The position numbers and the translations under genes are program-made. DNA of 64,000 bases from Burkholderiales bacterium (lineage in GTDB: Bacteria > Pseudomonadota > Gammaproteobacteria > Burkholderiales > Burkholderiaceae_C): positions 1-64,000 of the forward strand of contig JACRAY010000005.1 of the NCBI GenBank assembly GCA_016213325.1, read 5' to 3'. Below are positions 36,739 to 46,855 of the stretch, piece after piece. The first letter of the stretch is position 1. Each line of letters starts with the position of its first letter. The notes beneath the pieces were generated by a model. It did no database searches. It was given only the letters and a program-made list of their open reading frames with translations, and was not told the origin of the DNA.

Positions 36739-37731
36739 TCAGCAGCTGTCGCGCAGCGTCCTGATCTCGTCGTGGTTGCGGATGACGCCTTCGTTCATGC
36801 GCTGCACCACCTGCCGGATGTGCGGGGGCAGCGGCTTGTCCAGCGCCTTGCGGAAGCGCGCCTTGGCGTTGTCTTCGCCGCGCTCAGCCTCGTTCAGCAC
36901 CGCCTTGTCGTCGTAGGTGCCGAGCATGGATTTCACGGCGACCCAGCCGCGGTGCATCGCCCCCATGGTGCTGCCGCCCTGCTCGGGCGTGCCGCCGCAC
37001 TGCCGCACCAGGTCATCGAGCTCCTGCGCTGCGGCGCGGCACTCGTCCGCGTGCTTCAGGAACACCGACTTCAGGTCCGCGGCCCTGGCCTGCTCGGCGC
37101 ATTCGCGGAATCCGTACTCGCCGTCGCGGCTGCACTCCACCAGGTCCTTCAGCACGTCGACCACGTCGGCCGTGTCGCCGCTGTTGTCACCGGCGGACTG
37201 GGCCTTGCCGACCATGGCAGCGGCGCCGGTGGCGCCGGCACCCGACTCGCGCAATTGCGACTGCACCCGGTCCCACGCGGCACGGCTTGCCGGGCGTGCG
37301 TCCTCCCATGTGAGCCGCGAGGACTCGCGCTTCGACTGCCATTCGGCAGCCAGCCGCGGTTCGATCGACGACCAGTCGCTCTCTTCGTAGTCAGTGCCGC
37401 CGGTCACGCCCAGCCGGTAGGCCGGCCCGTAATCGTCGAACGTGTTGCCGGTGCGGTAGTACGGCTCGCCAGTGTAGCGCTCGCGCCAGTGGGTTTCCTC
37501 GGCGGTCGGGTTCACGCGCTCGGCCGCAGCCTTGCCCGCGAAACCGCCGGCCACTGCGCCCACGGCGCCTCCCAGCACCATGCCCACCGGCCCGGCCATC
37601 GCGCCGACACTGGCGCCGGCTGCGGCGCCACCGGCCGCCCCGAGTCCGGTACCCACGGGGTGCGAGCCGGGCTCATCGGTGATGGGGTCGCGGTTGAGGT
37701 CATGACGTTCGTCGCGTTCTTCTGCAGACAT
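36739..37731 (-). CDS. Glycine-zipper plus DUF2383/ferritin-like domain protein
   Basis: The 330-residue protein begins with a polar segment, then a long glycine-zipper stretch (about residues 25-70, G-x-x-x-G rich) that could insert in a membrane. After a charged spacer comes a helical domain of PA2169/DUF2383 type (V-D-V-L-K-D-L-V-E-C-S-R-D-G-E-Y-G-F, then F-L-K-H-A-D-E-C), a ferritin-like four-helix bundle linked to stress in other bacteria. A perfect AAGGAG site precedes the ATG at 37731. It is immediately upstream of ligD. Confidence 0.75.
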   Translation of the reverse strand: MSAEERDERHDLNRDPITDEPGSHPVGTGLGAAGGAAAGASVGAMAGPVGMVLGGAVGAVAGGFAGKAAAERVNPTAEETHWRERYTGEPYYRTGNTFDDYGPAYRLGVTGGTDYEESDWSSIEPRLAAEWQSKRESSRLTWEDARPASRAAWDRVQSQLRESGAGATGAAAMVGKAQSAGDNSGDTADVVDVLKDLVECSRDGEYGFRECAEQARAADLKSVFLKHADECRAAAQELDDLVRQCGGTPEQGGSTMGAMHRGWVAVKSMLGTYDDKAVLNEAERGEDNAKARFRKALDKPLPPHIRQVVQRMNEGVIRNHDEIRTLRDSC

Positions 37732-37820
37732 CGAAAAACTCCTTCTTTCGGGAAACTGCCCCGGTCCTGCAATGGTGGCGGCCCACGCCGCGCCAGGCGG
37801 CAAGCCGATCGGGGCAGTGC

Positions 37821-37878
37821 CTGTAGGACATGCCTCGCAACGCGGCGGCGCACACCGCTTGGATGCGCAGTCCTACAG
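37821..37878. repeat. Inverted repeat pair between divergent genes
   Basis: CTGTAGGAC (37821-37829) and GTCCTACAG (37870-37878) pair perfectly with a 40-bp GC-rich loop. It lies between two divergent genes. It could be an operator or a dispersed repeat; no second copy was found here. Confidence 0.5.
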
Positions 37879-37928
37879 CCGTGGTGGCCCGGCTCATGCA
37901 ACCTTGCCCGAACACCGGCACCCCAGCC

Positions 37929-38399
37929 ATGAAGTACTCCTTGCGCAAGACGCCCTCCCACCTGCACCTCGTCTACAAGTACGGCGAGCCGGGTGGCGGC
38001 GTCATCGGCCGCAACATATCGCTCGCGATCGAAGGCCCCGTGCTGACGCTCGACATCGACCTCGAAGCCAACCTGCGGGCACGCAACAAGAGCTCCACGT
38101 GGTACGTGAGCGCCATGTTCCTCGCGCGCAACCCGCACAAGCTGAAATCCGTGCAGTGCCCCGACAACCTGGTGCGCTCGCGCCTCATACGCGCCTGGGA
38201 ACAGGTGACGCACCCCGTGCTGAAGCTGCGGCTCGACCTGGGCGGCCACGGCCGCTTCGTCTACGAGGTGTCGCCGCACTCCCTGTTCATGGGCGGGGTG
38301 CAGCTCGACGTGCGCGAGTTCCGCGAAGAGCAGGAAGCCGACGTCGAGACGATGGGCGCACCCGCAACCGACTCCAACCCTACACGCCACCACGCATGA
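37929..38399 (+). CDS. Conserved hypothetical protein
   Basis: The 156-residue product is mostly beta-strand, with no signal peptide. Segments such as L-R-K-T-P-S-H-L-H-L-V-Y-K-Y and V-L-T-L-D-I-D-L-E-A-N-L suggest a compact soluble fold. No family was recognised. Its stop overlaps the ATG of the next gene (ATGA), so the two are coupled. Confidence 0.6.
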   Translation: MKYSLRKTPSHLHLVYKYGEPGGGVIGRNISLAIEGPVLTLDIDLEANLRARNKSSTWYVSAMFLARNPHKLKSVQCPDNLVRSRLIRAWEQVTHPVLKLRLDLGGHGRFVYEVSPHSLFMGGVQLDVREFREEQEADVETMGAPATDSNPTRHHA

Positions 38400-39283
38400 C
38401 CCCCACGATCCAAGCGATGCTGAGGGCTGCTGCAGCCTGCCTGGTCGGGCTGGCCACCCTGCCCGCCTTTGCCGACGCTGCCGGCCTGCGCGCCAAGTAC
38501 GAAAGCCTGCGCAGCGAGTTGGCCAGCAACCCGTACCAGCGCGCCATCCACATCGACTCCGCCGAGGGCGAGCGCCAGCTGCGCGGCGACGTCTACGCGG
38601 TGCTCGAGCACCCGCATGCGCGCGTGGTGCAGGGCATGCGCGAAGCCGCGCAGTGGTGCGACATCATGATCCTGCCGTTCAACACCAAGTACTGCCGCGC
38701 GGTCGACGGTGACGAGGCGGGGCGGCTGGCGGTGCGCATCGGTCGCAAGTACGACCAGCCGGTGGAGAACGCCTACCGGCTCGACTTCGAGTACCGCAAC
38801 GTGGCGGCGGGCAGCGACTACTTCGAGAGCCGGCTCATGGCCCGCGAGGGTCCGTTGGGTACCCGCGACTACCGCATCACGGTCGCCGCGATCCCGCTCG
38901 ATGCGCACCGCAGCTTCATGCACCTGAGCTATTCATACGGCGTGGGCACCGCCGGCCGCTTCGCGATGCAGGCCTACCTGGCGACGTCGGGCTCGGACAA
39001 GGTGGGATTCACGGTGGTCGGCAAGGAAGACGGCGGCCAGCCGAAGTTCATCGGCGGCGTGCGCGGCGCGATCGAGCGCAACGTGATGCGCTATTACCTG
39101 GCGATCGACGCCTACCTGGACTCGCTGGACTCGGCGAAGCACCTGCAGGTGGACCGGCGCATCCAGCAGTGGTTCAATGCGACGGAGAAGTACCCGCGGC
39201 AGCTGCACGAGATGGATCGCACGACCTACGTGACGATGAAGCGCCGCGAGTACGAGCGGCAGCAGTCGGTGGCCATCCAGTGA
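38396..39283 (+). CDS. Exported hypothetical protein
   Basis: The 295-residue product has a signal peptide cleaved near A-F-A-D-A. The mature protein has conserved-looking motifs (A-Q-W-C-D-I-M-I-L-P-F-N-T-K-Y-C, with two cysteines that could form a disulfide; L-S-Y-S-Y-G) and ends in a charged helix. It is likely periplasmic. The fold suggests a lipid-binding START/CreA-like or heme-independent periplasmic protein, but this is a guess. No gene symbol is justified. Confidence 0.65.
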   Translation: MTPTIQAMLRAAAACLVGLATLPAFADAAGLRAKYESLRSELASNPYQRAIHIDSAEGERQLRGDVYAVLEHPHARVVQGMREAAQWCDIMILPFNTKYCRAVDGDEAGRLAVRIGRKYDQPVENAYRLDFEYRNVAAGSDYFESRLMAREGPLGTRDYRITVAAIPLDAHRSFMHLSYSYGVGTAGRFAMQAYLATSGSDKVGFTVVGKEDGGQPKFIGGVRGAIERNVMRYYLAIDAYLDSLDSAKHLQVDRRIQQWFNATEKYPRQLHEMDRTTYVTMKRREYERQQSVAIQ

Positions 39284-39320
39284 AGCCGGCGTGGGCGACG
39301 CCTGCGGCGCGCCACCGCCT

Positions 39321-39390
39321 CTGCGGGCGCTCCAAGCGGACGGCCGTTGGCCGCCGCTGAGCGCCCGCAGCGCGTGCGTGACGCACGCGC
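39321..39390. repeat. Two adjacent palindromes between convergent genes
   Basis: CTGCGGGCGCT (39321-39331) pairs with AGCGCCCGCAG (39360-39370), with further internal pairing (AGCGG/CCGCT and CGGCC/GGCCG). Directly after it, GCGCGTGCGT (39370-39379) and ACGCACGCGC (39381-39390) form a second palindrome. No U-run follows, so factor-independent termination is unlikely. Confidence 0.55.
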
Positions 39391-39465
39391 GTATGGGACG
39401 TCATGCACGGGCCGGCAATCAGCGGCCGGCGGCGCAACGCCGCGCCACCGGCGTCGGCATTGCGC

Positions 39466-40653
<1,188 letters not shown>

Positions 40654-40711
40654 TTGAATAAACTCCGCGGGTTGCACTGAAGGCGCGTTGCCTGCCGCCG
40701 GAGCTTGGGGC

Positions 40712-40772
40712 GAACGCTTTAGCAGGATTTACTGGGTCGCCCTGCAAGTAGTTCATAACTCGGCGACCCGCC
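40712..40772 (-). promoter_or_regulatory. SAM-II-like (SAM-alpha) riboswitch in the metK leader
   Basis: Read on the minus strand, GGGUCGCC (40769-40762) pairs with GGCGACCC (40741-40734). The loop ends in CUUGCAG just before the 3' strand of the stem, AGUAAAU follows, then CCUGCUAAAG. Loop GCAGG and downstream CCUGC can pair to give an H-type pseudoknot. Stem, CUUGCA, UAAA and GCUAAA in this order are the recalled SAM-II signature. Downstream CUCCG (40703-40699) can mask the CGGAG ribosome site (40667-40663). The gene controlled is metK, as expected. Confidence 0.75.
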
Positions 40773-40786
40773 TATTTTAACCGAGC

Positions 40787-41611
40787 GTGAAAACCCTCTT
40801 TCGCCTGCTGTCCAGGCTGCCGTTGCCGGTGCTGCACGCACTGGGCGCAGCCATGGGCTGGCTGGCATTCCTGTTGTCGCCGACCTACAGGCGGCGCTTC
40901 CTGGGCAACGCGGCGCAGGCGGGCTATGGCTTTGCCGAAGTGCGGGGCGCCATCGGCGAAGCCGGCAAGATGGCGGGCGAGGCGCCGCGCCTGTGGTTCG
41001 GCGCACCGGTGGCCGCCGCCTGGGAGAACGAGCAACTGGTGCGCGAAGCGCTGGACCGACAGCGCGGGCTCATTTTCCTCACGCCGCACCTGGGCTGCTT
41101 CGAGATCACCGCGCAGGCCTACGCCCAGCGCTTCGGCCCGGTCACGGTGCTTTACCGCCCCGCGCGCAAGGCCTGGCTGCGCGGCCTGGTGGACACCGCC
41201 CGCACCCGGCCCAACCTGTCGACGGCCCCGGCCACACTGGCCGGCGTGCGGCAGATGCTGCGCGTGTTGAAGGGCGGCGGCGTCATCGGCCTGCTGCCGG
41301 ACCAGGTGCCGCCGCAGGGGCTGGGCGTGTGGGCGCCGTTCTTCGGGCGGGACGCCTACACGATGACCTTGCCGGCACGGCTGGTCCAGCAGACCGGCTG
41401 CGCCGTACTGCTGATCTGGGGCGAGCGGCTGCCCTTCGGTCGTGGCTACCAGGTGCGCGTGCGGCCATGGCAGGGTGAACTGCCGGCCGACATGTCCGCA
41501 GCGGCGGCCCAGGTCAATGGCCAGATGGAGCGGCTGGTGCGCGAATGCCCGCAGCAGTACCTGTGGGGCTATGCGCGCTACAAGACGCCGCGGCAGGAGC
41601 TGGCCCCATGA
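40787..41611 (+). CDS. Lipid A biosynthesis acyltransferase (LpxL/HtrB type), first copy
   Basis: The 274-residue inner-membrane enzyme adds a secondary acyl chain to lipid A. It has an N-terminal hydrophobic segment (about residues 10-30), the catalytic H-L-G-C-F-E (H-x4-E variant of H-x4-D/E), and the D-Q-V-P-P substrate loop. GTG is the start codon, and the promoter region is shared with the metK leader. It overlaps the second acyltransferase gene by 4 nt. Confidence 0.92.
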   Translation: MKTLFRLLSRLPLPVLHALGAAMGWLAFLLSPTYRRRFLGNAAQAGYGFAEVRGAIGEAGKMAGEAPRLWFGAPVAAAWENEQLVREALDRQRGLIFLTPHLGCFEITAQAYAQRFGPVTVLYRPARKAWLRGLVDTARTRPNLSTAPATLAGVRQMLRVLKGGGVIGLLPDQVPPQGLGVWAPFFGRDAYTMTLPARLVQQTGCAVLLIWGERLPFGRGYQVRVRPWQGELPADMSAAAAQVNGQMERLVRECPQQYLWGYARYKTPRQELAP

Positions 41612-42474
41612 TTTCGCGCCTGGGCATCCTGTTCATGCGGCTGCTGGCCCGCCTGCCGCTGGGCGTGGTACGTGCCATGGGATGGGCGCTGGGCTGGGTG
41701 CTGTATGTGCTGGTGGTCCCGCGCCGGCGCATCGTGCGGCGCAACCTCGAGGTGTGCTTCCCGCAGCTCGATGCACGCCAGCGCGAAGCCCTGGCGCAGC
41801 GCGTGTTCATCCTGTTCGCCCAGGCTTGGCTGGACCGCAGCTGGCTGTGGCATGGCGAGCCCGGGCTCACGCGCCGGCGGCTCAACCTGACCGGCGCCAC
41901 CTCGGAGCTCGAGGGCGAAAGCCCCACGCTGATCTTCGCGCCGCACTTCGTCGGCATGGACGCCGGCTGGACGGCGCTGACGCAGCAGGTGCCGCGCAAG
42001 TTCGTCGGCATCTACACGCAGCAGGCCAACCGCATCCTGGATGCGTGGATGCTGCAGGGCCGCCACCGCTTCGGCGAGGCGCGGCCCTTCGGGCGGGCCG
42101 AGGGCGTGCATGCGCTGGCCGGGGCGCTGAGGCGCGGCGAAGTCATGTACTTGCTGCCCGACATGAACTTCGGGCCGGAGGAGTCGATCTTCGTGCCGTT
42201 CTACGGCATGCAGGCGGCCACCGTGCCGTCGTTGTCGCGCTTTGCGCGCCTGGGCAAGGCCAAGGTGGTGCCGGTGGTGACGCGGCTCACGCCGCAAGGC
42301 TACGACGTGCAGGTGATGCCTGCCTGGGCCGGTTTCCCGAGCCGCGACATGGCCGCCGACACGGCGCTGATGAACGAACGGCTGCAGGGGTATATCGACG
42401 GCATGCCCGAGCAGTACTACTGGGTGCACAAGCGGTTCAAGACGCGGCCGGAGGGCGAGCGGCCGGTGTATTGA
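41608..42474 (+). CDS. Lipid A biosynthesis acyltransferase (LpxL/LpxM type), second copy
   Basis: The 288-residue paralogue of the preceding gene has catalytic H-F-V-G-M-D (H-x4-D) and the P-D-M-N-F-G-P-E-E-S loop. An N-terminal membrane anchor spans residues about 8-35. The two genes probably add different chains to give hexa-acyl lipid A. The start overlaps the first copy (ATGA). Its last 38 bases overlap the 3' end of the convergent hydrolase gene. Confidence 0.92.
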   Translation: MISRLGILFMRLLARLPLGVVRAMGWALGWVLYVLVVPRRRIVRRNLEVCFPQLDARQREALAQRVFILFAQAWLDRSWLWHGEPGLTRRRLNLTGATSELEGESPTLIFAPHFVGMDAGWTALTQQVPRKFVGIYTQQANRILDAWMLQGRHRFGEARPFGRAEGVHALAGALRRGEVMYLLPDMNFGPEESIFVPFYGMQAATVPSLSRFARLGKAKVVPVVTRLTPQGYDVQVMPAWAGFPSRDMAADTALMNERLQGYIDGMPEQYYWVHKRFKTRPEGERPVY

Positions 42475-43336
42475 GGAAGGCCTCGAGCCGCTCGATCACG
42501 AAAGCGGGCCGCTCATGGATGATCCAGTGCGTCGCGCCCGGCACTTTCTCCAGCGTGAGGTCGGGGATGTACGCATCGAGCCCGTCGATCAATTCCCGCG
42601 GCAGCGCGGCATCCTCCATCGCCCACAACACCAGCGTCGGCAGGTCCACCGCCAGCATCGCATGCGGCAGCTCGATGGCGGCAGCACCCGGGTCGTCGGG
42701 ACGCGGCGGGCGCAGCGGCGAGGCGCGGTAGTAGTTGCAGCCGCCGGTGAGGCTGGCGTCCCACACCTCGCGATAGCGTTGCTTCACCTCTTCGGTCAGC
42801 CATGCCGCGCCGCCGAAGAACTGGAACAAGCGCCGGTAGCCGTCTGCGCGCAGCAACGCCTCGGCGTCCGGCCGGATCAGGAAGTTCATGTAGGCGCTGG
42901 CCGCCTGCTGCCGCGGGTTCGATTTCAGCTCGCGCAGGAAAGTCCCCGGGTGCGGCGAATTCACGATGGCCAGCTTCTTCGCCAGCTGCGGCATCTGGTT
43001 GGCCAGGTTCCAGGCCACCGCGCCACCCCAGTCGTGCGCCACCAGCATGTCGAGCGGCGCGCCTTCGATGGCAATCAAGGCGGCGATGTCCTGCACCAGG
43101 TGCTTGGCGCGGTAGGCGCTGACTTCCACCGGCTGGCTCGAATGCTCGAAGCCGCGCAGGTTGGGTGCCACGCAGCGATAGCCGCGCGCCGCAAAGTGGG
43201 CCAGCACTTCGTCCCAGATGAAGGCAGCCTCGGGAAAGCCATGCAGGAAGAGCAGTGCCGGGCGGCCGCGCTCGCCGGCGGCGCGGCACGACAGTGTGAT
43301 GCCGTGCGGCAGGGGCTGCTGCCAGGTTTCGATCAT
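42437..43336 (-). CDS. Alpha/beta hydrolase (epoxide hydrolase or haloalkane dehalogenase type)
   Basis: The 299-residue protein carries H-G-F-P-E (oxyanion), an aspartate nucleophile in A-H-D-W-G-G, a late acid, and the catalytic H in G-A-T-H-W. The Asp nucleophile points to an epoxide hydrolase-like reaction rather than an ester hydrolase. The start overlaps the engB stop (ATGA). Substrate unknown; it is a common companion of engB in this group. Confidence 0.88.
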   Translation of the reverse strand: MIETWQQPLPHGITLSCRAAGERGRPALLFLHGFPEAAFIWDEVLAHFAARGYRCVAPNLRGFEHSSQPVEVSAYRAKHLVQDIAALIAIEGAPLDMLVAHDWGGAVAWNLANQMPQLAKKLAIVNSPHPGTFLRELKSNPRQQAASAYMNFLIRPDAEALLRADGYRRLFQFFGGAAWLTEEVKQRYREVWDASLTGGCNYYRASPLRPPRPDDPGAAAIELPHAMLAVDLPTLVLWAMEDAALPRELIDGLDAYIPDLTLEKVPGATHWIIHERPAFVIERLEAFLNTPAARPPAAS

Positions 43337-43977
43337 GGGGCGGGCCCGGCCGCGTGCGTCCACTGCCAGAGCAGCAGGGCCGTCTCTTCCACGCCCTGCT
43401 TCTTCAGGGCGGAAAACAGCCGCACTTCTCCGCCTGCGGTCTGCAATTTGGCAATCGACAGCGCCTTGTTGGCCTCGGAGCGATTGAGCTTGTCGGCCTT
43501 GGTGAGCAGCACCAGGAAGTGCAGGCCGGCTTCGACGCGCGGTCGGATCACCTCCAGGAGGATGTCGTCCAGCTCGGTCAGCCCGTGCCGCGGGTCGCAC
43601 AGCATCACCACGCCGCGCAGGTTGGCGCGCGTAACCAGGTAGTTGGCCATCACCTGCTGCCAGCGGATCTTGTCCTGCCGCGGTACGGCGGCGTAGCCGT
43701 AGCCGGGCAGGTCCGCCAGCACGGCGTCGGTCACCCCCTGCTTGCCCAGGGAAAACAGGTTGATGGCCTGGGTGCGGCCGGGTGTCTTGGACGCATAGGC
43801 CAGCCGCTTTTGCTGGGTGAGCGTGTTGATGGCGGTGGACTTGCCGGCGTTGGACCGGCCGACGAAGGCGATCTCGGGCAGGTCGTGGTCCGGCAGGTGT
43901 TCGAGTCGGGGGGCGGTGGTGAGGAAGCGGGCCGTGTGCAGCCAGGCGAGCGCCTGGGCGCCGGGGGTGGGGGTCAT
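43333..43977 (-). CDS. engB: Ribosome biogenesis GTPase EngB/YihA
   Basis: The 214-residue circular P-loop GTPase is required for late 50S ribosome assembly. It has the G1 motif G-R-S-N-A-G-K-S-T, the G3 D-L-P-G-Y-G and the G4 T-K-A-D. Its stop overlaps the hydrolase start. It is divergent from the cytochrome c4 gene with a 52-bp spacer. Confidence 0.95.
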   Translation of the reverse strand: MTPTPGAQALAWLHTARFLTTAPRLEHLPDHDLPEIAFVGRSNAGKSTAINTLTQQKRLAYASKTPGRTQAINLFSLGKQGVTDAVLADLPGYGYAAVPRQDKIRWQQVMANYLVTRANLRGVVMLCDPRHGLTELDDILLEVIRPRVEAGLHFLVLLTKADKLNRSEANKALSIAKLQTAGGEVRLFSALKKQGVEETALLLWQWTHAAGPAP

Positions 43978-44029
43978 GGGCTCATTGTAGAATCCCGGGG
44001 TTTTGCGCCAAAGAAACCAACCCCGGACC

Positions 44030-44683
44030 ATGAAGTCCCCGACCATGAAGTCGATAGCCTCCCTGCTGCTGGCCGCCGCTGCGGCCTTCGCGTTCCCTGC
44101 CGCGGCCCAGCAGCCCGCCGCCAGCGCGCCGGTTACGGCCGCCAAGGTGGACGCCGCCGCCGGCGAGGCCAAGTACGCCGCCGTGTGCGCCGCCTGCCAT
44201 GCCGCCGACGGCAACTCGGGCACCCCCGCCAATCCCAAGCTGGCGCAGCAGCACCCCGAATACATCGTCAAGCAGCTGCAGGAATTCAAGGCGGGCAAGC
44301 GGGCCAGCCCGATCATGCAGGGCTTTGCGGCGCAGCTGACCGAAGCGGACATGAAGAACATCGCCGCCTTCCTGGGCGCGAAGAAGAACAAGCCGGGCTT
44401 CGCCAAGGACAAGGAACTGGTCGCGCTGGGCGAGCGCATCTACCGCGGCGGCATCATGGACCGCCAGGTGGCGGCCTGCGCCGGCTGCCACAGCCCCAAC
44501 GGCGCCGGCATCCCGGCGCAGTTCCCGCGGCTGGGCGGCCAGCACGCCGACTACACCGACGCGCAGCTCAAGGCCTTCCGCGACGGCGCCCGCAAGAACA
44601 GCCTGCAGATGACGCAGATCGCCGCCAAGATGAACGACCGCGAAATCAAGGCCGTGGCCGACTACATCGCCGGTTTGCGCTGA
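44030..44683 (+). CDS. Dihaem cytochrome c4
   Basis: The 217-residue periplasmic cytochrome has a signal peptide ending A-A-A-Q-Q, then two C-x-x-C-H sites (C-A-A-C-H and C-A-G-C-H), each in one of two similar cytochrome c domains; methionines (P-I-M-Q and S-L-Q-M-T) are the likely sixth ligands. It carries electrons to terminal oxidases. A second in-frame ATG at 44045 is possible. It lies just upstream of the System II cytochrome maturation genes. Confidence 0.9.
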   Translation: MKSPTMKSIASLLLAAAAAFAFPAAAQQPAASAPVTAAKVDAAAGEAKYAAVCAACHAADGNSGTPANPKLAQQHPEYIVKQLQEFKAGKRASPIMQGFAAQLTEADMKNIAAFLGAKKNKPGFAKDKELVALGERIYRGGIMDRQVAACAGCHSPNGAGIPAQFPRLGGQHADYTDAQLKAFRDGARKNSLQMTQIAAKMNDREIKAVADYIAGLR

Positions 44684-44711
44684 ACCAAACGCCTGCGGCA
44701 GACTCTGGCAA

Positions 44712-44750
44712 GGGCGGGGCTTCCGGAAAGGGGCCCCGCCCTTCTTCCTT
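44712..44750 (+). terminator. Rho-independent terminator after cytochrome c4
   Basis: GGGCGGGGC (44712-44720) pairs with GCCCCGCCC (44733-44741), with TTCCGGAA in the loop, followed by TTCTTCCTT. It separates the c4 transcript from resB. Confidence 0.75.
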
Positions 44751-44761
44751 CCAGGAGCCCC

Positions 44762-46855
44762 ATGACCGAACCGAAGACCACCCCCTCCCGCGCGCTGCTG
44801 GAGCTGGTGTCGTCGATGCGCTTCGCCATCGCGCTGCTCACGGTGATCTGCATCGCCTCGGTCATCGGCACGGTGATCAAGCAGCACGAGCCGGCGAGCA
44901 ACTACGTCAACCAGTTCGGGCCATTCTGGTCCGACGTGTTCCTCACGGCGCGGCTCAACGCGGTGTATTCCGCACCGTGGTTCCTGCTGATCCTGGCTTT
45001 CCTGGTGGTCAGCACGTCGCTGTGCATCGCGCGCAACACGCCCAAGATCCTGGCCGACCTGCGCTCGCTGAAGGAAGACATCCGCGAGCAGAGCCTGCGC
45101 GCCTTCCACCACCGGGCGCAGGCGCAACTGGCTGGTGAGACGCCGGAAGGGGCCGCGCAGCGCATCGGCCATTCGCTGGCTTCGGGCGGCTGGAAGGTCA
45201 AGCTGCAGCAGCGCGGCGACACCGGCTGGATGGTGGCGGCACGCACCGGCGCGGCCAACAAGCTGGGCTACCTCGCCGCGCACAGCGCCATCGTGCTGGT
45301 GTGCCTGGGCGGGTTGCTGGACGGCGACCTGATCGTGCGCGCGCAGATGTGGCTGGGCAACAAGACGCCCTTCACCGGCGGCGGCATGATCGCCGACGTG
45401 CCGCAGCAGCACCGCCTGGCCAGCAACAACCCCACGTTCCGCGGCAACCTGCTGGTGGCCGAAGGCACGCAGTCGTCCACCGCGGTCCTGACCCAGTCCA
45501 ACGGCATCCTGCTGCAGGAGCTGCCGTTTTCGGTGGAGCTGAAGAAGTTCACGGTCGAGCATTACTCCACCGGCATGCCCAAGCTGTTCGCCAGCGAGAT
45601 CGTCATCCACGACCGCGAAACGGGCAAGCAGGTGCCCGCGCGCGTGGAAGTGAACCGGCCTGCCAGCTACAAGGGCATCGAGATCTACCAGTCCAGCTTC
45701 GACGACGGCGGCTCCGCGGTGAAGCTGGCGGCGCTGCCGATGGACGGCCGGGGCAAGCGCTTCGAAATCGAAGGCACCATCGGCGGCACCTCCCCCCTGA
45801 CGCGCGGGCAAGGCGGCGGCGCCGACAAGATGACGCTGGAATACACCGGCCTGCGCGTGATGAACGTGGAGGACCTGGGCGCCGGCGCCGGGGCGGCCGA
45901 CACGGCGCGCATGGACCTGCGCGGCGGGCTGGAGGCGCGCCTGGGTGCCGCCAACAAGACCCAGTCGAAGAAGGAACTGCGCAACGTCGGCCCCAGCATC
46001 ACCTACAAGTTGCGCGACGCGGCGGGCCAGGCGCGCGAATTCCACAACTACATGCTGCCGATCGAGCTGGGCGAAGGCGTGCCGGTGTTCCTGCTCGGCA
46101 TGCGCGAGACGCCGGCCGACTCGTTCCGCTACCTGCGCGTGCCGGCCGACGAGAACGGCACGCTCGAGGGCTTCCTGCGGCTGCGCGCGGCACTGGCCGA
46201 TGCGGCGCTGCGCGAGCAGGCCGTCCAGAGCTACGCCGTCAAGGCGACCGACCCGGCCAAGCCCGAGCTGGCCAGGCAGCTGGCGGCGTCGACCGGCCGT
46301 GCGCTGGCGATCTTCGCGGGCGCATCGCCCACCGGCGCGGGCCGTGCCAACGGCGGGCTGCAGGCAATTTCGGACTTTCTCGAGGCCAACGTGCCCGAGG
46401 CCGAACGCGCGCGGGCGGGCGAGGTGCTGGTGCGCATCCTGAACGGCGCCCTGTTCGAGCTGGCGCAGCTGGCGCGCGAGCGCGACGGCCTGAAACCCAT
46501 GGTGTTCAACGAGCAGGCACAGCGCTTCATGACGCAGGCCGTGCTGGCGCTGTCCGACGTGCACGCCTACCCGGCGGACCTGGCCTTCCAGCTGAAGGAC
46601 TTCAAGCAGGTGCAGGCCAGCGTGTTCCAGGTGACGCGCTCGCCCGGCCACTACATCGTGTACCTGGGTTGCGCCTTGCTGATACTGGGGGTTTTCGCGA
46701 TGCTGTATGTTCGCGAACGGCGCGCCTGGGTGTGGCTGGCCCGCACGGGCGAGGCGACCGAGGCGACGCTCGCGATGTCGTCGAACCGCCAGGTGATGGA
46801 CAACGACCGCGAGTTCGCACAACTGAAGCAGGCCCTGCTGGGGGTGAGCCCATGA
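44762..46855 (+). CDS. resB: System II cytochrome c biogenesis protein ResB (Ccs1)
   Basis: The 697-residue integral membrane protein delivers haem and holds apocytochromes with CcsA. Three transmembrane segments near the N-terminus (residues about 20-40, 70-90 and 165-185), a large periplasmic domain and a final segment (about 625-645) match the family. It overlaps the next gene by 4 nt. Its position after a cytochrome c gene fits a maturation role. Confidence 0.93.
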   Translation: MTEPKTTPSRALLELVSSMRFAIALLTVICIASVIGTVIKQHEPASNYVNQFGPFWSDVFLTARLNAVYSAPWFLLILAFLVVSTSLCIARNTPKILADLRSLKEDIREQSLRAFHHRAQAQLAGETPEGAAQRIGHSLASGGWKVKLQQRGDTGWMVAARTGAANKLGYLAAHSAIVLVCLGGLLDGDLIVRAQMWLGNKTPFTGGGMIADVPQQHRLASNNPTFRGNLLVAEGTQSSTAVLTQSNGILLQELPFSVELKKFTVEHYSTGMPKLFASEIVIHDRETGKQVPARVEVNRPASYKGIEIYQSSFDDGGSAVKLAALPMDGRGKRFEIEGTIGGTSPLTRGQGGGADKMTLEYTGLRVMNVEDLGAGAGAADTARMDLRGGLEARLGAANKTQSKKELRNVGPSITYKLRDAAGQAREFHNYMLPIELGEGVPVFLLGMRETPADSFRYLRVPADENGTLEGFLRLRAALADAALREQAVQSYAVKATDPAKPELARQLAASTGRALAIFAGASPTGAGRANGGLQAISDFLEANVPEAERARAGEVLVRILNGALFELAQLARERDGLKPMVFNEQAQRFMTQAVLALSDVHAYPADLAFQLKDFKQVQASVFQVTRSPGHYIVYLGCALLILGVFAMLYVRERRAWVWLARTGEATEATLAMSSNRQVMDNDREFAQLKQALLGVSP

